This document shows, one piece after another, positions 32,018 to 39,540 of a stretch of 64,000 bases of DNA (position 1 is the first letter of the stretch; the number at the start of each line of letters is the position of its first letter). The stretch is from Catenuloplanes niger (GTDB lineage: Bacteria > Actinomycetota > Actinomycetes > Mycobacteriales > Micromonosporaceae), in contig NZ_JAVDYC010000001.1 in NCBI RefSeq assembly GCF_031458255.1, forward strand, positions 1,497,001 through 1,561,000, given 5' to 3'. The notes beneath the pieces were generated by a model, which made no database searches, had not been told where the DNA came from, and saw nothing but the letters and a program-made list of their open reading frames with translations. A program made the position numbers and the translations under genes.

Positions 32018-33676
32018 CTACGTGGCGGGCTCCGGGCGGTGGACGCCGCGGGGGCGGTAGCCGAGGCCGGGTGCGACGCCGGCCAGGTCGGCGAGGAACC
32101 AGATGACCGCGAGCCACATCTCGGTGCCCTGAAGGCCGGGGACGGTGGCGCGGTCGCCGCGGGTGGACGGGTGCGGGGCCCGGAAGCCGAAGCCGGCGCC
32201 GTCGGTCCAGTGGCCGAGCGCGTCCCGGAGCAGCCGGGTGGCCAGCGCGGTGACCTCGCCGGCCCGGTAGCCGGCGGCGCGGGTCAGCCACAGCGGGTGG
32301 GCGACGTCGAGCACGTTGCAGGCGTTCTGGTGCTCGGGGCGGAAGAAGCGCGCGTCGCGGGCGTGCCGCAGGACCGTGTCCACCACCCGTTCCGGGTACG
32401 GGACGGGCAGGCCCCACTGCGCGAACGTGCCCCGGGACGCGCGGTAGAAGCCGTTGACGATCTGGAGCAGGCCGTCGGCGGGGGCGGGCGTGCCCCACAT
32501 CCCGGTGTGCGGGTCCGCGTGCATCAGCAGCCAGCCGGTGACCGTCTCCCGTGGACCGCGGATTCCCCGGCGCGCGTTCCGGTGCAGCGCGGTGCCGAGG
32601 ATGTCCACCCAGTGGCCGGCGCCCCACGCGTTCGTGTGCCACGGTTGGCGCTCCAGGCCCTCGACGATCGTGGCCGCGGTCGCGTCGGCGACCACCACGA
32701 TCGGCTCGGGGAACTCGCTGCCGAGCAGATCCAGCGCGTAACCGGCGGACAGCACGTGATAGCCGGCCGGTTCGTCGAAAAGACCGGCTCCGGGGGTACG
32801 GGGTGAGCCGCGCTCGTCCAGCTCGCCGACCAGCCCGGTCCGCGGGTCCTGCCAGCGGCGCAGCCGGTCGGCCTGCTCGGCGGCGGGGAGCTGGCCGGGG
32901 GCGCGGGACAGCAGCAGGTCGGCGATCTCGATCGCGTCGCACTGTGCCCGTACCGTCGGCGGGGTGCCGGGGGTGTCCGTGAAGAGACCGCGGCCGGCGT
33001 CCCAGCAGCGGGCCAGCACGTCGTCGGCCTGGGCGCGGGCGCGCTCGGCGAACCCGGCGACGGCCGACGCGAGGTCCGTGCCGGCCGACGCGAGGTCCGT
33101 GCCGGCCGGCCGCGAGGCGGGGACCCGCCAACGGATCACCCGGGCCGGATTACCGCCGACGACCGCGCCCGCGGGTACGTCCCGGGTGACGATCGCACCG
33201 GCCGCGAGCACGCTGCGATCACCGACGGTCACCCCGTCCAGCACGACGACGTGCGAACCGATCCAGACGTCGTCGCCGATCGTGATGCCCTTGCTGGTGA
33301 GCGGCTGCCGGAAGACCTCGACGTCCGGGTCGTCCATCGTGTGGTTGAACGCCAGGATCGAGGTGTGCGCACCGATCCGCACCGCGTTGCCGAGCGTGAC
33401 GTCGCCGCGTACCACGGCATAGGGGTTGATCGAGCAGTCGCGCCCGGTGCGCAGCGTGCCGGTCAGGTAGGCGCCGGCCGCCACGTAGCTGCGGTCGCCG
33501 AGCCGCAGCTCGTCCGGGTGCACCGACGCGTGCTCGGAGACGAAGCAGCCCGCGCCGATCGTGCCGCCGAGACTCCGCTGGTACGTGTGCTGCCGCGCCC
33601 TCGCCGCGTCGTCCGCACGGTCCGTGAACAGCCACGGTGAGTAGTCGTAGTCGCGCGGCTGCTGCCCCTCGGTCAT
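32018..33676 (-). CDS. Hexapeptide-repeat acyltransferase fused to an alpha/alpha-toroid domain
   Basis: The 552-residue protein has a left-handed beta-helix N-terminal half (about 35-195: ASVHPDELRLGDRSYVAAGAYLTG ... VRIGAHTSILAFNHTMDD ... GITIGDDVWIGSHVVVLDGVTVGDRSVLAAGAIVTRDVPAGAVVGGNPARVI). This is the pattern of trimeric O-acetyltransferases with the catalytic His in FNHTMDD. After a linker with a doubled AGTDLAS unit comes a helical domain (about 215-540) with repeated helix pairs and Trp/His-rich turns (ERQPWHTNAWGAGHWVDILG, PEHQNACNVLDVAHPLWL), like (alpha/alpha)6 sugar-processing or terpenoid-type toroids. The fused protein probably modifies a sugar or secondary metabolite. ATG 33676 has AGGCGGG upstream. 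Confidence 0.82.
   Translation of the reverse strand: MTEGQQPRDYDYSPWLFTDRADDAARARQHTYQRSLGGTIGAGCFVSEHASVHPDELRLGDRSYVAAGAYLTGTLRTGRDCSINPYAVVRGDVTLGNAVRIGAHTSILAFNHTMDDPDVEVFRQPLTSKGITIGDDVWIGSHVVVLDGVTVGDRSVLAAGAIVTRDVPAGAVVGGNPARVIRWRVPASRPAGTDLASAGTDLASAVAGFAERARAQADDVLARCWDAGRGLFTDTPGTPPTVRAQCDAIEIADLLLSRAPGQLPAAEQADRLRRWQDPRTGLVGELDERGSPRTPGAGLFDEPAGYHVLSAGYALDLLGSEFPEPIVVVADATAATIVEGLERQPWHTNAWGAGHWVDILGTALHRNARRGIRGPRETVTGWLLMHADPHTGMWGTPAPADGLLQIVNGFYRASRGTFAQWGLPVPYPERVVDTVLRHARDARFFRPEHQNACNVLDVAHPLWLTRAAGYRAGEVTALATRLLRDALGHWTDGAGFGFRAPHPSTRGDRATVPGLQGTEMWLAVIWFLADLAGVAPGLGYRPRGVHRPEPAT
33063..33104. repeat. 21-base tandem duplication in the acyltransferase linker
   Basis: A 21-base unit (33063-33083) is repeated exactly at 33084-33104 and codes for a doubled seven-residue step in the linker between the two domains. 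Confidence 0.85.
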
Positions 33677-33841
33677 GCCGTACCCGCCTCTCTCCCTCCA
33701 CCGAGTCTCGTCGATCTTGCGTGGTGTGGCCAGGGGCGCGCGTCGATCATGCGTCCTGCCAGGGCCGTCGGCGGTCACGCTGCGATCATGCGAGGGCACT
33801 GCTAGGTTCGACCGAGCGACATCGATTTCTACGGGAGACGG

Positions 33842-36427
33842 ATGATCGGCTCAAGCCGGCGCAGACCTCAGGCGACCGACCGCCTGCTGCTGAAACTCGC
33901 CCTTCTGACCCTCGGCCCGGCCGCCGTCTGGCTCTTCCTGCTGCTCTTCTCCGCCTCCCCCGCCCAGGCCGCACCGGGCTCCGGCACCGGACCGCCGATC
34001 ACGGTGGGTGACGCGGCGGCGGAGGTAACGGACATCGTGACGACCCTGCCGCCCGTCACGCCCGCGACGGCACCGGCCGGCGAGACCACCCGGGAACAGC
34101 ACCACGCCGGCGGCGAGACAACCGCGGCGGCGGTGCCGAACGGGAAGCGGGCAGCGTCCGAGCCGGCACCGGCCGCGAAGGTGACCGCGCCGGTCACAGA
34201 AGTGCCCATCCCCGCCACGAAAGAAGCTGCCCCGGTCACGGAAGAGGCCGCGCCGGACACGGAGCCGGCTCCGCCCGCCGCAGAACAGGACGCCCCAGCC
34301 ACGGAAGAGGCTGCGCCCGCCGCGGAACAGGCTGTACCGGCCGCGGAACAGGCCGCCCCGGTCGTGGATGTGGTCGAGACGACCACGGAGGTGGCTGAAA
34401 CGGCCACAGAGGTGGCCGCATCCGCCGGGAACGCGGCTGACATGGCCGGCGCGGCCACGGACGTGAGCGCACCGGTTACGAACGCAGCAAGCACAGCCAC
34501 AACCAGCACCGCCTCGGACGTGACCGCACCCGTCACGAATGCAGGCAGCACAACCACGACCAGCGCGGCCATGGATGTGGGCGCACCCGTCACGAACGCG
34601 GCAAGCACAGCCACGAACAACGCCGCCACGGACGCGACCGCACCCGTCACGAAGACAGCCCGCGCGGCCACGACCAGCGCGGTCACGGCCGCGGATGCAC
34701 CCGTACCTGTCACGAATGCAGCCGGCAGAGCCGCGGGCGCGACCACCGCGCGTCCTGACTCGGCCGGCGCCGCCTCGGGCGCGTCCGCACCGGCTCCGGA
34801 CGTGGCCGGCGACGTGGTCGGCGACACGCTCACGTCCACGATCGAGGCCGTCGGCACGCCGCTGACCGGTACCGCGGGTGACGCGGTGGTCGGGTCCGCC
34901 GCCGAGCCGGTCGCATCGCTGATCGCCACGACGGACGACGTCGTGATCACGCCCGTCGCCGAACCACTCACACCGCCGATCACCACGACGGCTCGCAGCC
35001 TGGTCGCACCCGTCACCGAAGCCGTCCGGGCGCCGGTCGATCCGGTGGTGACGGTCGTGGCGGAGCCGCTCCTCGCGGCCACCGGACGTCACGTGACACC
35101 CGCGAGCGGCACGGCCACGGCACCGGCCGGTGCGGTACTCGAACAGCCGATGGCGACGCCCGCGGTCAACGCGATCACGGCAGGGACCGACGCGGCGCTC
35201 AGCCTGACCGAGGCGACACCCGCAACCACCGCGGCCACGGCAGCAGCCGACGCGGCACTCGGACAGCGAGTAACCACGCCCGCGACCACCGCGATCACGA
35301 CAGCAGCCGACGCGGCACTCGGACAACCGGCGGCCACGCCCGCAACCATCACGACAGCGGCCGACGCGGCGCTCGGACGACGAGTAACCACGCCCGTGAT
35401 CGGCGCGGTTGCGGCGGCGGTCGGGGTGGTGCCTGCGCATCCGGTGGCGCGGTCCGCGACCGGCGTGGTCACGGCCGTGGGCGGTGTGGCGTCGGTGCGG
35501 CCGGCGGTGGTGCCGGCCGGGGATGTGCTCGCGGCCGTTCTCCCGCCGGTTGCCGGGACTGTCGCCGTGCCGCCGGTGAGGTCCGTGATCGCGCCGGCGG
35601 CCGAGCCGGTGGTCATGGCCCTGCGGGGCACGACCCACCTGATCTCCGGCGTCGCCGCGCGCACGATCGTGTGGACCGGCGCCGTCGTGGCGGCGACGGT
35701 GACGCCGGTCGCCCAGGCGGTCGCAACACCGGTCGGGCTGGCCGCCGTCGCCACGGTCGCGACCGTGCGGGCGGCCACGCACGCGTCGGCCCACACCGTC
35801 GCCCGGGCCGTGACCACGGTCCGCGCCGCATACGCGGCCCAAGCCGCATACGCCGCCCAGGCAGCCCAAGCCGCATACGCCGCCCAGGCCGCATACGCCG
35901 CCCAGGCCGCATACCTGGCCGAGGCCGCGCACGCGGCCCGAGCCGGTTTGACAGCCCACGCCGCGACGCCGCCCGCGCCCGGAACCCCGGCCGGCACGGC
36001 ACCGCACGACACCGCGTCGCGCCACGCGCCCGGCCCGGGCCGGGCCTGGTCGCCGGACCCGGGCCGCCGGTGGTGGCCGGCGATGGAGCCGCGTCGCCCG
36101 GCCCCGGTACGCGGTGCGCAGACCGCGGCCCGCCCGTCCTGCGCTCCCGCCGCGCCGATCGGGTCGGCGGGGGCGGTGGCGGTGGCGGGCCGCGCCGTAC
36201 CGTCGCCGGATGGTTCCGGTGGGGGTGAAGGCCCGGTGGGGCCGCCGACCGGTGGTGCGGTGCCGGGATCGGCCCACGGTCTGCGCGGCGGGGATCAGCC
36301 GGGTTCGCCGCTGGCGGACGCGGCGGCCGGCCCGGCCGCGCTGGACACCCGCGCGGAGTTCGCGCCCCGCCCGGCCGACCAGCACCGTGACTCACGGGTG
36401 ATCGAGGTTCCCGACTCACCTGGGTGA
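33842..36427 (+). CDS. Ala/Thr/Pro-rich low-complexity exported protein, 861 aa
   Basis: The N-terminus has a basic start and a hydrophobic segment (residues about 20-44, LLKLALLTLGPAAVWLFLLLFSASPAQAA), a signal peptide or anchor. The rest is low complexity: acidic AAP/AAEQ repeats (about 100-175), repeated APVTNAAST units (about 200-300), a Val/Ala/Pro region with A-AADAALGQR repeats (about 435-530), a 6-residue AAYAAQ helical repeat (about 662-695) and a Pro/Gly/Arg-rich tail. No catalytic domain is seen. A surface or spore-coat-like role is an inference from composition and from its place beside two response regulators and the SapB-like operon. ATG 33842 has GGGAGACGG upstream. Codon use fits the genome. 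Confidence 0.72.
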   Translation: MIGSSRRRPQATDRLLLKLALLTLGPAAVWLFLLLFSASPAQAAPGSGTGPPITVGDAAAEVTDIVTTLPPVTPATAPAGETTREQHHAGGETTAAAVPNGKRAASEPAPAAKVTAPVTEVPIPATKEAAPVTEEAAPDTEPAPPAAEQDAPATEEAAPAAEQAVPAAEQAAPVVDVVETTTEVAETATEVAASAGNAADMAGAATDVSAPVTNAASTATTSTASDVTAPVTNAGSTTTTSAAMDVGAPVTNAASTATNNAATDATAPVTKTARAATTSAVTAADAPVPVTNAAGRAAGATTARPDSAGAASGASAPAPDVAGDVVGDTLTSTIEAVGTPLTGTAGDAVVGSAAEPVASLIATTDDVVITPVAEPLTPPITTTARSLVAPVTEAVRAPVDPVVTVVAEPLLAATGRHVTPASGTATAPAGAVLEQPMATPAVNAITAGTDAALSLTEATPATTAATAAADAALGQRVTTPATTAITTAADAALGQPAATPATITTAADAALGRRVTTPVIGAVAAAVGVVPAHPVARSATGVVTAVGGVASVRPAVVPAGDVLAAVLPPVAGTVAVPPVRSVIAPAAEPVVMALRGTTHLISGVAARTIVWTGAVVAATVTPVAQAVATPVGLAAVATVATVRAATHASAHTVARAVTTVRAAYAAQAAYAAQAAQAAYAAQAAYAAQAAYLAEAAHAARAGLTAHAATPPAPGTPAGTAPHDTASRHAPGPGRAWSPDPGRRWWPAMEPRRPAPVRGAQTAARPSCAPAAPIGSAGAVAVAGRAVPSPDGSGGGEGPVGPPTGGAVPGSAHGLRGGDQPGSPLADAAAGPAALDTRAEFAPRPADQHRDSRVIEVPDSPG
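35827..35912. repeat. 18-base repeats coding AAYAAQ units
   Basis: Units of GCATACGCCGCCCAGGCC and close variants are repeated about five times, giving a regular Ala/Tyr/Gln helix. Confidence 0.8.
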
Positions 36428-36443
36428 TCGTTCCCAACCGGTT

Positions 36444-36464
36444 CCGGCCCTGGTCAAGGGCCGG
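36444..36464 (+). terminator. Terminator hairpin after the low-complexity gene
   Basis: CCGGCCCT pairs with AGGGCCGG around GGTCA, 17 bases after the stop codon and 71 bases before the next start. Confidence 0.55.
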
Positions 36465-36534
36465 TGATCGGTCTCGCCTGACGGACTTTCGACGCCGGCG
36501 CACGTCGCCGGTGAGGCGTGATGGGAGCGAACCG

Positions 36535-37134
36535 ATGATTCGCACAATGATCTTCTCGAACCATGTGCTGCTGCGCGAGTCCCTGCACGCGGTGCTGTCC
36601 ACGGAGCTGGAGGTGACGTCCGTGGGTGGTGACGACGGCGAGGTGCTGACGGCGGCACACAAGATCAGGCCGGAAGTGATCGTGGTGGATCTGGACGGGC
36701 CGGGGCGGCAGGGGCTGCGGACCGTGCGGCTGCTGGTGGCGGAGCTGCCGGAGTGTGCGGTGGTGGCGCTGACCGGGCGGCACACGCCGCATGCGCTGCG
36801 GGCCGCGCTGACCGCGGGCGCGCGCGGGTTCGCGTCGCGGGAGCAGCCGCCGGCCGAGCTGGTGGATCTGATCCGGCGGGTCGGGCGCGGCGAGCGGATG
36901 ATTCATCCGGGTACCGCGCTGGCGACGCTCGCCGCGATGCACAATCCACTGTCCGCGCGGGAGCGGGACGTGCTGCGTCTCGCGGCGCGTGGGATGCCCG
37001 GTGCGGCGATTGCGTCCGAACTTTTTCTGTCCGAAGGAACAATTCGGAACTATCTATCTTCAGCGGTACGGAAACTGAACTGCAGAAATCGGTTGGAAGC
37101 GGCCCGTCTCGCCGAGGAGGCCGGTTGGATCTGA
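36535..37134 (+). CDS. NarL/LuxR-family response regulator 1
   Basis: The 199-residue protein has a receiver-like domain (1-120: MIRTMIFSNHVLLRESLHAVL, phosphoacceptor-like Asp in VIVVDLDGP, VVALTGRHT, RAALTAGARGF) and a LuxR-type helix-turn-helix (LSARERDVLRLAARGMPGAAIASELFLSEGTIRNYLSSAVRKLNCRNRLEAARLAEEAGWI), like DesR/RamR-type actinomycete regulators. The stretch coding for the helix-turn-helix (about 37010-37110) is much richer in A and T and uses codons such as CTA, ACA, AGA and TCA that are rare elsewhere here. ATG 36535 follows GGGAGCG. A perfect hairpin follows. It may control the convergent lanthipeptide operon. Confidence 0.9.
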   Translation: MIRTMIFSNHVLLRESLHAVLSTELEVTSVGGDDGEVLTAAHKIRPEVIVVDLDGPGRQGLRTVRLLVAELPECAVVALTGRHTPHALRAALTAGARGFASREQPPAELVDLIRRVGRGERMIHPGTALATLAAMHNPLSARERDVLRLAARGMPGAAIASELFLSEGTIRNYLSSAVRKLNCRNRLEAARLAEEAGWI

Positions 37135-37153
37135 CGCATCGGCACAGCTCAAC

Positions 37154-37182
37154 GGCCGGGTCGCGACAAAAGCGACCCGGCC
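37154..37182 (+). terminator. Terminator hairpin after response regulator 1
   Basis: GGCCGGGTCGC and GCGACCCGGCC form a perfect 11-base-pair stem with a 7-base loop GACAAAA, 20 bases after the stop codon. Confidence 0.75.
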
Positions 37183-37227
37183 GGGCGACAACCTTCCGAC
37201 AGTGACGCCAAAGGGTTACACCCGGGT

Positions 37228-37295
37228 TTGGACGCGCTCCCAACCGATCCTCTGTGCTTGAATGTGAACGGGTATTGCCATGTGGTTAACCCGTT
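37228..37295. promoter_or_regulatory. Operator-like dyads before response regulator 2
   Basis: Two inverted repeats lie in the 189-base gap: TTGGACGCGCTCCCAA (37228-37243, imperfect) and AACGGGT...ACCCGTT (37267-37273 and 37289-37295, perfect 7+7). The gap is AT-rich relative to its surroundings. These are candidate binding sites for the regulator itself or for other factors. Confidence 0.4.
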
Positions 37296-37323
37296 GTGTC
37301 GATCTGTCGATAAGGGGCCCGGC

Positions 37324-37938
37324 GTGGTGCGCATTCTGCTGGCGATGCCGCAGGGGCTGCTGCGTGGCGCGCTGAGATACGTGCTGTCCACGCATCCGGA
37401 CATGGACGTGGTCGCGGAGCGCGACGCGGTCGACGCCACGATCGAGGCGGTGCGGTCCGACCCGCCGGACGTGACGGTGCTCGACCTCGAGCTGCTCAAC
37501 GGGCCGGGGCAGGACCCGGCCGGCGTGGCCCGCGCCGCGCACTCGGAGCTGCCGGACAGCAAGATCCTGGTGTTGGTCGACCCGCGCCGGCCCGGCGTCG
37601 CCTCGCAGATCGCCACGGTCTCGCCGACGATCGGGTTCCTGGCGCAGACCGCGTCGCCGGAGCGGATGGTGGACGCGGTGCGCCGGCTGGCCGCGGGTGA
37701 GCCGGTGGTGGACGCGGACCTGCTGGTCGCGGCGCTGACGCCGACGTCGCCGCTGACCGACCGGGAGCTGCGCGTGCTGGAGGTGGCCGCGCTCGGCACG
37801 CCGGTGAAGGACATCGCGCGCACGCTGTCGCTGTCACCGGGTACGGTGCGCAACCACCTGTCCCGGATCATCGCGAAGACCGGCGCCCGCAACCGGATCG
37901 AGGCCATCCACCTGGCCAAGGAGAAGGGCTGGATCTGA
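37324..37938 (+). CDS. NarL/LuxR-family response regulator 2 (RamR-like position)
   Basis: The 204-residue protein resembles regulator 1: receiver (VVRILLAMPQGLLRGALRYVLSTHPDMDVVAERD, phosphoacceptor-like Asp in VTVLDLELL, KILVLVDPRRPG) and LuxR helix-turn-helix (LTDRELRVLEVAALGTPVKDIARTLSLSPGTVRNHLSRIIAKTGARNRIEAIHLAKEKGWI). GTG 37324 is used because AAGGGG lies 6 bases upstream; GTG 37327 is the alternative. In Streptomyces the ram/amf lanthipeptide operon is switched on by RamR, a regulator of this type coded next to it, so the same role is likely here. Its last 105 bases are overlapped by the convergent ABC transporter gene. Confidence 0.9.
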   Translation: MVRILLAMPQGLLRGALRYVLSTHPDMDVVAERDAVDATIEAVRSDPPDVTVLDLELLNGPGQDPAGVARAAHSELPDSKILVLVDPRRPGVASQIATVSPTIGFLAQTASPERMVDAVRRLAAGEPVVDADLLVAALTPTSPLTDRELRVLEVAALGTPVKDIARTLSLSPGTVRNHLSRIIAKTGARNRIEAIHLAKEKGWI

Positions 37939-39540
37939 CATCTCGCGGTACGCGGCGGACGTGCGCAGCAGTTCCGTGTGCGTGCTGAGCAGCGGTGCGG
38001 CGCCGTCGAAGAGCAGCACGTGCCGGCCGCGCGCGGCGGAGGCGAGCCGGTGTGCGATCACCACGAGCGCACCCGGCCGGGCCGCGAACGCGGCCTCCGC
38101 ACGGGCCTCCGCGACCGGGTCGAGGTGGCAGGTCGCCTCGTCCAGGATGGCCAGCGGCGCGGGTGACAGCCACGCCCGGACGAGTGCGATCAGCTGCTTC
38201 TCGCCGGCCGAGAGGGTGGCCGGGTCGATCAGGCCGTCCAGTCCGCCGAGCCGGTCGATCAGCGGCCAGGCGCCGAGCGCGGCGATCCCGCGCAGCACCG
38301 GCGCGTCCGGGGCCAGGTAGCGCAGGTTCTCCAGCACGGTGCCGGTGAAGACGTACGCCTCCTGCGGCAGCAGCACGCGGTCGGCGCAGCGCACGTCACC
38401 CTGCTGCGGCGCGATCAGGCCGGCCATCAGCGCGGCCAGGGTGGACTTGCCGATGCCGCTCGCGCCCACGATGACGAGGTGCTCGCCCGGGTCGACGTCC
38501 AGGTCGAAGCGGTCGAGCACGGGCGCGGCGGCCGGGCCGTACCGGAACGTGACGCCACGCATGCGCAGCAGGCCGCGGTCCGGGGCCGGGGCCGGCTGCG
38601 ACTGCGGCGCGGGCCGCTCCAGGATGCGGCGCAGCGTGACGCCGTAGCGCAGGCCGCCCTGGGCGAGGCCGTGCATCAGCAGGTGCAGCGCGGGCACCAG
38701 CGCCTGCCGCACGTAGACCATGGCGCCGAGCAGCACACCGGCGCCGATCCCGCGGCCGGTCAGCCAGGGCGCGGCGGTCAGCAGCACGATCAGCGGTCCC
38801 CAGCCGCCGACCGCGAGGCAGGCGCCGCGGAGTGCCCCGGCCGTGCCGAGCGCACGCTCCGCCCGGGACTGGGCGTCGACCGCGTCCGCGACCACCCCGG
38901 TCGCCCAGTCGCCGGCACCGGCCGCGGTCACGTCCCGGTGCGCGCGCAGCATCGGCTCCGCGGTCGCGGCCAGGTCCTCGTCCGCACGCACATAGGACAG
39001 TTGGCGCCGCGCCAGGCGCGGCAGGAGCAGCGCGAACAACCCCAGACCGAGCAGCAGCGGTACGGCGACCAGCCCGGCCAGCACCGGCGCCAGCGCGAGG
39101 AGACCGGCGATCGCGGCGGCCAGGCTGAACACGAAGCCGCGCACGGTGGTGAGCAGCCCGGCGAGCGTGTCCCGGACCACCTCCACCTGACGGGTCAGCT
39201 TGGCCACGGCCGCGCGGTCCGGCCGGGCCGCGCCGCGCAGCGCGTCGGTCACCACCCGGCGCACCAGCCGGTCCCGGAACGGTTCGACCACGTCCCCGAG
39301 CCGGCGGTACGCGACCCGTGCGCCGGCCGCGCCCACGCACGCGGCCAGCCCGTAGCCGCCGAGCCAGGCCAGCCCGGTGCCGACGTCACCGGCGAGGAAG
39401 CCGTCGTCGATCGCGCGCGCGGTGGCGTATCCGCTGATCAGCGCGGGCGCGGTCTCGGCCAGCGACGCGACGGCCAGGCCGGCGACGGCACGCCGGTCCC
39501 GCCAGAGCTCCTGCCGCGTGTAGCGGGTGGCCGCGCCCAT
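37834..39540 (-). CDS. Lanthipeptide-operon ABC transporter, second half (RamB/AmfB-like)
   Basis: The 568-residue half-transporter has an N-terminal six-helix membrane domain (about 1-300) and an ATPase domain (about 330-545): Walker A VGASGIGKST, Q-loop LPQEAYVF, signature LSAGEKQ in place of LSGGQ, Walker B LAILDEATCHLD with the catalytic Glu, and switch His in IAHRLAS. With its partner it should export the modified SapB-like peptide. Its start overlaps the partner's stop by one base (TGATG). The last 34 residues after AAYREMSD come from reading into the antisense of response regulator 2, so the native stop has probably been lost. Confidence 0.9.
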   Translation of the reverse strand: MGAATRYTRQELWRDRRAVAGLAVASLAETAPALISGYATARAIDDGFLAGDVGTGLAWLGGYGLAACVGAAGARVAYRRLGDVVEPFRDRLVRRVVTDALRGAARPDRAAVAKLTRQVEVVRDTLAGLLTTVRGFVFSLAAAIAGLLALAPVLAGLVAVPLLLGLGLFALLLPRLARRQLSYVRADEDLAATAEPMLRAHRDVTAAGAGDWATGVVADAVDAQSRAERALGTAGALRGACLAVGGWGPLIVLLTAAPWLTGRGIGAGVLLGAMVYVRQALVPALHLLMHGLAQGGLRYGVTLRRILERPAPQSQPAPAPDRGLLRMRGVTFRYGPAAAPVLDRFDLDVDPGEHLVIVGASGIGKSTLAALMAGLIAPQQGDVRCADRVLLPQEAYVFTGTVLENLRYLAPDAPVLRGIAALGAWPLIDRLGGLDGLIDPATLSAGEKQLIALVRAWLSPAPLAILDEATCHLDPVAEARAEAAFAARPGALVVIAHRLASAARGRHVLLFDGAAPLLSTHTELLRTSAAYREMSDPALLLGQVDGLDPVAGAGLRDDPGQVVAHRTR

